NCBI GenBank assembly: GCA_963169055.1
Contig: CAUJFU010000108.1
Coordinates: 1-11,453, forward strand
DNA length: 11,453 nt
From: Myxococcota bacterium
GTDB taxonomy: Bacteria; Myxococcota_C; UBA6777
Direction: 5' to 3'
Positions 6,530 through 11,453 of the stretch are shown here, piece by piece (within the stretch, counting starts at the first letter, position 1; the number at the start of each line of letters is the position of its first letter). The position numbers were made by a program, and so were the translations under genes. The notes under the pieces are model-generated. The model did no database searches and was not told the DNA's origin. It saw nothing but the letters and a program-made list of their open reading frames with translations.

Positions 6530-7114
6530 ATGTCTGTGTATCCGTCTTTTGTGGAATATCAACGGCTTTTGCAAGCGCGTCTTTTGGAGTTGACCCCGTC
6601 GCTTTGCGCCTATTTTCGGGGGATACGGGAGCGTCTGTTTCATCCCGAAGTGGATCTTTTGCAATTTGAGCTGATGCATGAAGAAGCAGCGATGATGTTT
6701 CCGATCTTTTTGTTGACGAAACGTCGATGTGACGGGGTGGATCGTTATTGTTATGGCCAGTCGTACGATTATCGGCGGGAGTGGTTTGAAGATCGAGAGC
6801 GGCCGGAGGTGTTTTCAGGGTTCGAGCGGGTGTTGCAAGAACCGCTGCTGGTGGGCGAGCTTGTGCGATATTTTCAGCTTGAGCACGAAGAGACCGCTCC
6901 CGACGAAGATTACGATGCGATGATCGAACGATGCGATATCTATTTCTTTGAGGCCGTGGGGCCGTGGTTTTATGCGCTGTGGAAACAAGAGATCGGCGCG
7001 GATATCCCCATCGCATCGTATTTTTTGCAGATGGGCGATGATGCGGGTGGGAATGTCTTTGATCTGCGTACACAACAAGAGGTTCCTTGGGAGCAGATGT
7101 ACAAGCAAGAGTGA
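6530..7114 (+). CDS. Hypothetical soluble protein, family not recognised
   Basis: This encodes 194 residues starting at ATG 6530, with GGGAGG five bases upstream; a GTG two codons earlier overlaps that site and is unlikely. There is no signal peptide or membrane segment. The protein is acidic and rich in aromatic residues (Tyr, Phe, Trp), with stretches such as EEAAMMFPIFLL, GQSYDYRREWFE and FFEAVGPWFYALW. The C-terminus (IPIASYFLQMGDDAGGNVFD, then LRTQQEVPWEQM) faintly recalls the end of SMI1/KNR4 (SUKH)-like domains, where a Gly-Gly-Asn turn precedes an aspartate strand. The rest does not support that, so I leave the function open. It stands alone between the ABC operon and a convergent membrane-protein gene, flanked by inverted repeat copies C and D. 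Confidence 0.8.
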   Translation: MSVYPSFVEYQRLLQARLLELTPSLCAYFRGIRERLFHPEVDLLQFELMHEEAAMMFPIFLLTKRRCDGVDRYCYGQSYDYRREWFEDRERPEVFSGFERVLQEPLLVGELVRYFQLEHEETAPDEDYDAMIERCDIYFFEAVGPWFYALWKQEIGADIPIASYFLQMGDDAGGNVFDLRTQQEVPWEQMYKQE

Positions 7115-7139
7115 GCGGGCGAAAAGGCCGAGTAGAGGG

Positions 7140-7232
7140 TGTTTAGAAAGAGCAAGAGCTTTTGATTGCGCCGCCAAGATGGGGTCAAGGGGCGACAGTC
7201 CCTTGTGGGGCGTGGCGTCACACCCCACAAAA
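7140..7232 (-). repeat. Dispersed hairpin repeat, copy D (minus orientation, divergent left part)
   Basis: The reverse complement reads GTGGGGTGTGACGCC, ACGCCCCACAAGGGACTG, GCCCCTTGACCCC, then TTGGCG, matching the core of copies A-C. Stems on the plus strand are CAAGGG (7186-7191) with CCCTTG (7200-7205), and GTGGGG (7205-7210) with CCCCAC (7223-7228). The part beyond TTGGCG (plus-strand 7140-7175) is weakly conserved and lacks the CGCTTGAAG and CGAACACGG words. It starts about 26 bases after the stop of the gene at 6530. Confidence 0.65.
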
Positions 7233-7283
7233 CCATCCAACTGCGTAATACGAAATCCGCCCATTTTGTGCGGAAAGAGGTAG

Positions 7284-7305
7284 GGGCAGCCCCCTGTGGC
7301 TGCCC
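7284..7305. repeat. Perfect 8-bp palindrome between convergent genes (terminator-like or repeat unit)
   Basis: GGGCAGCC (7284-7291) pairs exactly with GGCTGCCC (7298-7305) around CCCTGT, within the wider word GTAGGGGCAGCCCCCTGTGG. Similar GTAGGGGC palindromes are scattered in many bacterial genomes. It lies 14 bases past the stop of the minus-strand membrane-protein gene and could end its transcript, but no T-run follows on either strand. A weaker stem (TCCGC 7256-7260 with GCGGA 7270-7274) lies just beside it. Confidence 0.5.
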
Positions 7306-7318
7306 GATAATCAGGCGT

Positions 7319-8899
7319 TCACATACTCTCCTTTGCTGTGCGGGGGAGCGTAGGGTGAGAGGCGGGGGCGGGTGTGGATATCTCGAAGATCTTGGTGTTG
7401 GAGTCGGCGTAAACTTCTTTGACGAGCGGATCGAGGGAGAGTTGTTGGGCGAGCGCAACGTCGCCTGCTGCGGCAAACAACATGACATAGCGAGCGCGAA
7501 AGAGGGTTCGGATCCATCGAGCGGGATCGTGTGAGCGTCCTTGGTTGATGGTCTGATAATCTCGAAACAACCGAGGCTTCCATCCAGCAAGGAAGAGCGG
7601 ACTAAGGCCCGCGATGTAGTGGTTGTGTGTGTTGTGAAAGAAGAGGTAAGAAAAGCCCGCCCAATCGGTATGGTAGACGATCGCGCCTGCGGGGGTGTTG
7701 GCTTTGAGCCAACGAGAGGCGTCTTGGGCGATGTCGGGGCGGATATCGAAGGCGTATCGGTGAAAGTCTTGGTGTTTTTGGGTGCCAAACCACAGAAACG
7801 AAAGACACAAAAGGCCCAAACACAACACAACGAGCCGCGCCTTGGCTTTGGAGGCCAAGAAAGGCAGGGCATCCGCATTCCACCGCTGCACGATGGCCGC
7901 GTCAAACAGGCGCGCTCCAAGTAGTACAGCAAACGCGACCCCATACTCCAACATCCGCTCCGCACGCAAAGAGACTCCCCACAGCGCCAAGGTCCCCGCA
8001 AGCAAGACGCCGATATCACGAGGCCAATGCTTTCTTTGCGAAAGCAACAGAACAGGCAACACAAGGCCAAGCAAAAACGCAGGGTAATTCCTTTGCCAAA
8101 GCAGAGCGAGGGTGGTTCCGCGCCACTCTGGGATCAGCGGGATATCGGCGAGATGTTGGCTTGGAAAGGCCGAAGAAAAATGAAACGCAAAAAAGGAAAA
8201 GGTGTCTGGCGCAAAAGGATGCAGCGTTAGACCAAAGAAGATCCCGCCCGTGGTGTAGAGCAGCGGTCGCCATTCCCACACACCTTCTTGCCACCGTCCC
8301 CAAACCACCGCAACCACCGCCATCGGCACAAGCGCGATGGCAGTTTGGTAAGTCCAGATGTAGGCAAAAGCCACCCCAAACAACAGGCGGTGGTGGTTTC
8401 GTTCAAAGCACCACAACGCCAACAGCAAAAAGATCAAAGACAGCGATATAGAGCGAGGCATCGAGACGCGAAACAGAAAGAAATCCGATGCCAGCAACAG
8501 CACAATCCCATACACCCATGCAAAGCGCACGCGATGGGCGATCAGGTAAAGCGTACAAGCGGAAAGGGCGATCGTTCCGAAGAAAACCGCAGAGAGCTTC
8601 ATTCCAAAAAGCAGATCGCCTCCCGCAAACGGCATCAAGAGCAGATGATAAAGAAAGTGATGATCGGCCCAAGTGTCCTTTGCGATGGAGAATTGCATCC
8701 ACGGAAAGTCTGTAAAGACACCTTTTTGCCGATAAAGCCAAGCGTACCGGATGTGATACATGCCGTCGACGGAGTGTAGTGTGTGGTGCGAAAAAAGATG
8801 CACAGACAAGACGATGGCGTTGAGAACGGTGATGCCGATCAATCCGAGAAATGCTTGACTTCGTGAGAGGGCGGTGTTGTGTTGGTGGAGGTGTGTCAT
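7319..8899 (-). CDS. Polytopic membrane protein, GT-C-like glycosyltransferase candidate
   Basis: This encodes 526 residues with about ten or more hydrophobic segments spread over residues 15-370 and a soluble C-terminal domain (about 375-526). After the first helix comes HSVDGMYHIRYAW (42-54) with acidic Asp45, and then KDTWADHHFLYH (74-85). This resembles the external-loop layout of GT-C transferases, where an Asp/Glu in the first loop binds metal or the lipid-phosphate sugar donor. The C-terminal domain has RPDIAQDASRWLKANTPAGA and RARYVMLF, like the extracytoplasmic tails of such proteins. A role in transferring a sugar from a lipid carrier is an inference from fold; donor and acceptor are unknown. 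The start is ATG 8899, the most upstream one, but no clear ribosome-binding site precedes it. It is divergent from the gene at 9015. Confidence 0.88.
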   Translation of the reverse strand: MTHLHQHNTALSRSQAFLGLIGITVLNAIVLSVHLFSHHTLHSVDGMYHIRYAWLYRQKGVFTDFPWMQFSIAKDTWADHHFLYHLLLMPFAGGDLLFGMKLSAVFFGTIALSACTLYLIAHRVRFAWVYGIVLLLASDFFLFRVSMPRSISLSLIFLLLALWCFERNHHRLLFGVAFAYIWTYQTAIALVPMAVVAVVWGRWQEGVWEWRPLLYTTGGIFFGLTLHPFAPDTFSFFAFHFSSAFPSQHLADIPLIPEWRGTTLALLWQRNYPAFLLGLVLPVLLLSQRKHWPRDIGVLLAGTLALWGVSLRAERMLEYGVAFAVLLGARLFDAAIVQRWNADALPFLASKAKARLVVLCLGLLCLSFLWFGTQKHQDFHRYAFDIRPDIAQDASRWLKANTPAGAIVYHTDWAGFSYLFFHNTHNHYIAGLSPLFLAGWKPRLFRDYQTINQGRSHDPARWIRTLFRARYVMLFAAAGDVALAQQLSLDPLVKEVYADSNTKIFEISTPAPASHPTLPRTAKESM

Positions 8900-9014
8900 G
8901 CGCGTGTGGGCCGTTGTGATGGATGGAGAGCCGATGCAACTCGCCGCGAGAGCGGCCTATGTATGCGAGGACTAGCCGTGATGGCGAGGGATTGTCAAGG
9001 CGTGGCGTTCTACG
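8900..9014. promoter_or_regulatory. Divergent intergenic region between two membrane-protein genes
   Basis: These 115 bases must hold the start signals of both flanking genes unless they lie further inside the coding regions. GCCGC (8943-8947) and GCGGC (8952-8956) form a short hairpin with a GAGA loop near the middle. I see no convincing -35/-10 or -24/-12 pair on either strand. Confidence 0.35.
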
Positions 9015-11246
9015 ATGTCGAACAATCGGGGTGTTTGGATGAGTGGTTGGCGTGTGTGGTTGTTTCGTGGATGGCGGGAATATGGGGGATGGTGGAGTGG
9101 TGCGTTGTTGGTGTGTTTGTGTTGGGTGGGGTATGGGCAGCTTTTGCGTGAGGGCCATGTGCCGTATTCGCGTTATTCGGACGATATCGCGCACAATATC
9201 GCGACCTCTTATGTGTTGTACGAGGCGCGTAGAAGGGGAGAATCGGCTCCGTTGTGGCGGAGTGATCAGCTTGTGGGCGGAGTGGCGATGACGCAACCCC
9301 AAGCGTTGTACACGTATCCGCTGCGGGTGTTTTCTTGGTGGGTGCATCCTGCGCGGTGGGTGGGTTGGGCGTACTGGTTGGAGATGTTGGCGGTGGCTGG
9401 GGTGTTTTGGTGGGTGGGTGGTGCGTTGGGGCTGTCGATGGGGGCGCGTCTGGTGATGGCGGTGGGTGCGCTGTTTCAGATGAAATTTATTTTAGCGATC
9501 TATGCGGGTTGGTTGGCTGCACTGCCGGGATATGTGTGGACACCGTTGTTGTTTGGGGTGGTGTTTCGGGCGTTGCAACGGCCCGATCGAACGAGTGCTT
9601 TGTGGATGGCGGGGGTGGGTGGGCTGTGTTTGCATGCAGGGCACCTTCAGAGCTTGTATTACACGACGTTGTTGTTGTGTTTGTATTTGTGTGTTTGTGG
9701 GGTGGGTTGGTGGCGGAAGAAGGCGTGGACAGAAGCAGGGCGGGTGATTGGGGGTCTTGGAGCGGGGGCGATCTTGGCGGTGGGGATGTCGGCGTATCTG
9801 ATGGTGCCGTTGTTGTTGGAGTCGTCGTTGTCTTCGCGGGTGGGGTTGTCGTATCAGGAGTTTTTGGCGGATCATGCGCTCGAATGGCGTCACTTGTGGA
9901 CCCTATTTTTTCCCGAAGCGTTGGGAACACCGTTGCGTGGGACGTATCCGAAGGTCGAGCTGTGGGAAGATCTGGCTTACTTTGGTGGGGTTCCGTTGTT
10001 TTTGGCGGTGATTGGGGCGATCTGGGGTTGGCGGCGGCGATTTGTGGCGTTTTTGGCGATCAGCTTTTGTGGGTTGTGGGTGTTGGCACAAGATAGCGTG
10101 TTCTTGCGCTTTTTTTATGATTTTATTCCGGGGTTTCGGTTGTTTCGTGCGCCTGCGCGGATGCTTTTTTTGGCGAGTGCGTTGGGGCTGATGTTGGCGG
10201 GGGTAGGGTGGGATGTGTTGGCTTCGTGGCTGGCGGAGAAAGGGAAGATGCGTTGGGTGTGGATCGGTTGTGCGGGCCTGTTGTGTGGGATGACGGTCGA
10301 AGGAACGTGGTACAGTCGGCGTTATGTGACGACGCGGCCTTGGGCTGAGGTCTTTCCAAAGGCAGACTACCAAGCCTTTCTCGCAAAGCAGCAGAAGCCG
10401 TTTCGGGTGCTTCCGATGGGGCGCTCAACGCTCAATTCGGGGTGGGCGGCGTGGATGGGGTTGGAAGTGATCACAGGGTATGAGCCTTACAACTACCGCC
10501 ATTATCAGCAGCTCGTTTCGCTGTTGTTGGATGGGCGTGTGCGCCCGAGGGTGGGGGTGGTGTGGACGGATGTGGATCGGATCGCACGTCCTGATGTGTT
10601 GGATCTGTTGAATGTGCGCTATGTGCTTTCTGCTGCGGCGATTCAGGTCCCCTCGGGCAGTTCTTTTTGGCCAGTCGCACAGTTCGAGCAGCAGCCTTTT
10701 TTTGTGCCGTATGGTGGTATGCGATACGGCGAGATGCTGATCTACGAAAATCGTCGGATGTTCGGGCGTATCCAACATCCTCGGCAAGTGGCGGTCGTGC
10801 AAACGGAGGCAGAGATGATCCGTTGGGTCGAGAGCCACCGCTTGCGTGATCTGGCGGTGGTGTTGGACAAATCGAGCAAGATGCTTGGGGCGACGACAAA
10901 GGCGGTCGAGGTAGCTGTGCCGACAGTGGTTTCGCGGATCGTTTCGTGGAAGGCGGGGAAGATCGATGTGTGGATTCGTAGCGAAGGACGGCGGTTTGTG
11001 CGCGTGAGCGAGATATGGCATCCGGGATGGCGAGCGGTGTCGGATGGTCGGTCGGTTCCGTTGTTGCGTACGGATTTGAGTTTGCTTGGATTTTGGGTGG
11101 ATGCAGGAGAGCATCGGATTTCGCTGGTGTTTCAACCGTTGGCTTGGTCTTGGGCGTTGGGGGTGAGTGGTGTGGCGGGGTTGTTGTGGTTGGGGCTGTG
11201 CGTGGGGTGCTTGGTGTGGCGGCGAAGAGAGGGCGCTTTTGCGTGA
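9015..11246 (+). CDS. YfhO-family polytopic membrane protein (predicted GT-C-type glycosyltransferase)
   Basis: This encodes 743 residues with many Trp/Gly/Leu-rich membrane segments. The first external loop has YSRYSDDIAHNI (51-62) and then PLWRSDQLVGGVAMTQPQAL (79-98), the layout of YfhO-like proteins. IPGFRLFRAPARM lies near residue 370, LNVRYVLS near 530, and a C-terminal beta domain (WHPGWRAVSDGRSVPLLRTD, then GFWVDAGEHRIS, about 667-705) precedes a last helix (about 712-733). These are the characteristic pieces of PF09586. YfhO proteins in Firmicutes are tied to glycosylation of teichoic acids; here some surface glycan is a reasonable guess. The start is ATG 9015, with only a weak AAGG upstream; ATG 9039 after GGGGTG is an alternative that loses eight residues. 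The strand is strikingly rich in G and T. It is divergent from the other membrane gene, not in an operon with it. Confidence 0.9.
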   Translation: MSNNRGVWMSGWRVWLFRGWREYGGWWSGALLVCLCWVGYGQLLREGHVPYSRYSDDIAHNIATSYVLYEARRRGESAPLWRSDQLVGGVAMTQPQALYTYPLRVFSWWVHPARWVGWAYWLEMLAVAGVFWWVGGALGLSMGARLVMAVGALFQMKFILAIYAGWLAALPGYVWTPLLFGVVFRALQRPDRTSALWMAGVGGLCLHAGHLQSLYYTTLLLCLYLCVCGVGWWRKKAWTEAGRVIGGLGAGAILAVGMSAYLMVPLLLESSLSSRVGLSYQEFLADHALEWRHLWTLFFPEALGTPLRGTYPKVELWEDLAYFGGVPLFLAVIGAIWGWRRRFVAFLAISFCGLWVLAQDSVFLRFFYDFIPGFRLFRAPARMLFLASALGLMLAGVGWDVLASWLAEKGKMRWVWIGCAGLLCGMTVEGTWYSRRYVTTRPWAEVFPKADYQAFLAKQQKPFRVLPMGRSTLNSGWAAWMGLEVITGYEPYNYRHYQQLVSLLLDGRVRPRVGVVWTDVDRIARPDVLDLLNVRYVLSAAAIQVPSGSSFWPVAQFEQQPFFVPYGGMRYGEMLIYENRRMFGRIQHPRQVAVVQTEAEMIRWVESHRLRDLAVVLDKSSKMLGATTKAVEVAVPTVVSRIVSWKAGKIDVWIRSEGRRFVRVSEIWHPGWRAVSDGRSVPLLRTDLSLLGFWVDAGEHRISLVFQPLAWSWALGVSGVAGLLWLGLCVGCLVWRRREGAFA

Positions 11247-11289
11247 TGTGTGGGTGGTCTTGTGCTGCTGTTCTTGCGCGTTTGCGGTC

Positions 11290-11453
11290 CGGCCTGTAGA
11301 GTCCAAGAGTCTCATCGCAGGGGTTGGTTGGAATGGTCAACGACCCGCCCCGAAAGGGAGCGGGCTTGTGAGTCTTGCCCCGTTGACCCGCCCCCAGAAG
11401 CCGAGGGAAACTTTGGTGGAGGAAACGTTGGGAGAGAATAGATAGGCACAGTC
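11290..11453 (+). ncRNA. Candidate structured RNA at window edge (HEARO/omega-RNA-like leader suspected)
   Basis: No credible gene lies after 11246. An outer stem GGTCAACG (11335-11342) pairs perfectly with CGTTGACC (11381-11388). Nested inside is CCCGC-C-CC (11344-11351) with GG-A-GCGGG (11357-11364): seven pairs, one mismatch and a loop starting GAAA. Immediately 3' is CCGAGG (11401-11406) with CTTTGG (11411-11416), six pairs including two G-T, closed by a GAAA loop. A second AACGTTG (11425-11431) could compete for CAACG. Such nested, GNRA-capped stems suggest a folded RNA. HEARO RNAs, the guides of IscB-type nucleases, sit directly upstream of their gene like this, and group II intron domains are another option. 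No protein start is visible before the edge. Exact ends are unknown. Confidence 0.5.

Noticed and set aside
7284-7305. Classical rho-independent terminator
   Set aside because: The stem is perfect but no T-run follows on either strand, so it is listed as a palindrome only.
8984-9000. Possible sigma-54 promoter upstream of the YfhO gene
   Set aside because: TGGCGAGGGATTGTC only loosely resembles the -24/-12 consensus and lacks the GC of the -12 element.
8403-9347. 314-codon minus-strand frame spanning the divergent intergenic region
   Set aside because: It overlaps the GT-C-like gene in another frame and the YfhO gene antisense; low-complexity His/Pro/Thr/Arg product.
9335-10096. 253-codon plus-strand frame inside the YfhO gene
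   Set aside because: A Gly/Val-rich alternative reading of the G+T-rich YfhO gene.
11344-11395. A fifth copy of the dispersed repeat
   Set aside because: It shares only short words (GCCCCG, AAGGGA, TTGACCC) and has a different stem layout from copies A-D.

Overview
The window looks like an ordinary chromosomal stretch of a Gram-negative-type bacterium of moderate GC. A sigma-54 activator with a Fis-type helix-turn-helix, a MetA-family acyltransferase and a thiol peroxidase support this. A deltaproteobacterial or myxobacterial-grade lineage is possible, but nothing here fixes the taxon. Coding strands are rich in G and T, with heavy use of TTG for Leu, GAT for Asp and ATC for Ile. That signature separates the real genes from the many long mirror frames.

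Layout, left to right. (1) The 3' end of a sigma-54-dependent activator (1-850), then a short gap with a perfect hairpin and a MetA-type homoserine O-acyltransferase (920-1975). Its active-site loop carries the Glu linked to acetyl-CoA use. (2) A convergent small gene (1978-2352, minus) that stops two bases from metA. It encodes a membrane-anchored protein with a twin CX3C cysteine pattern. (3) Thiol peroxidase (tpx, 2811-3305) in long gaps. (4) An ABC-2 exporter pair: ATPase 3712-4959 and permease 5038-6288. A 28-codon micro-ORF (4952-5038) overlaps the end of the first and the start of the second. (5) A small soluble protein of unknown function (6530-7114). (6) Two divergent polytopic membrane proteins of GT-C/YfhO type (7319-8899 minus; 9015-11246 plus), plausibly acting on lipid-linked sugars or surface glycans. 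(7) At the right edge (about 11290-11453), a non-coding segment with nested stems and GAAA loops. It looks like a structured RNA whose partner gene, if any, starts beyond the window.

Four copies of a hairpin-rich repeat of about 100-125 bp (2474-2595, 3427-3547, 6311-6436, 7140-7232) sit in the central gaps. They form two inverted pairs, one around tpx and one around the unknown gene at 6530. Each copy keeps two stems although the bases differ, which suggests that structure is being maintained.

I see no tRNA, rRNA, CRISPR array, transposase or integrase. The items most worth following are the right-edge RNA, the paired repeats, the micro-ORF inside the exporter operon and the twin-CX3C protein.
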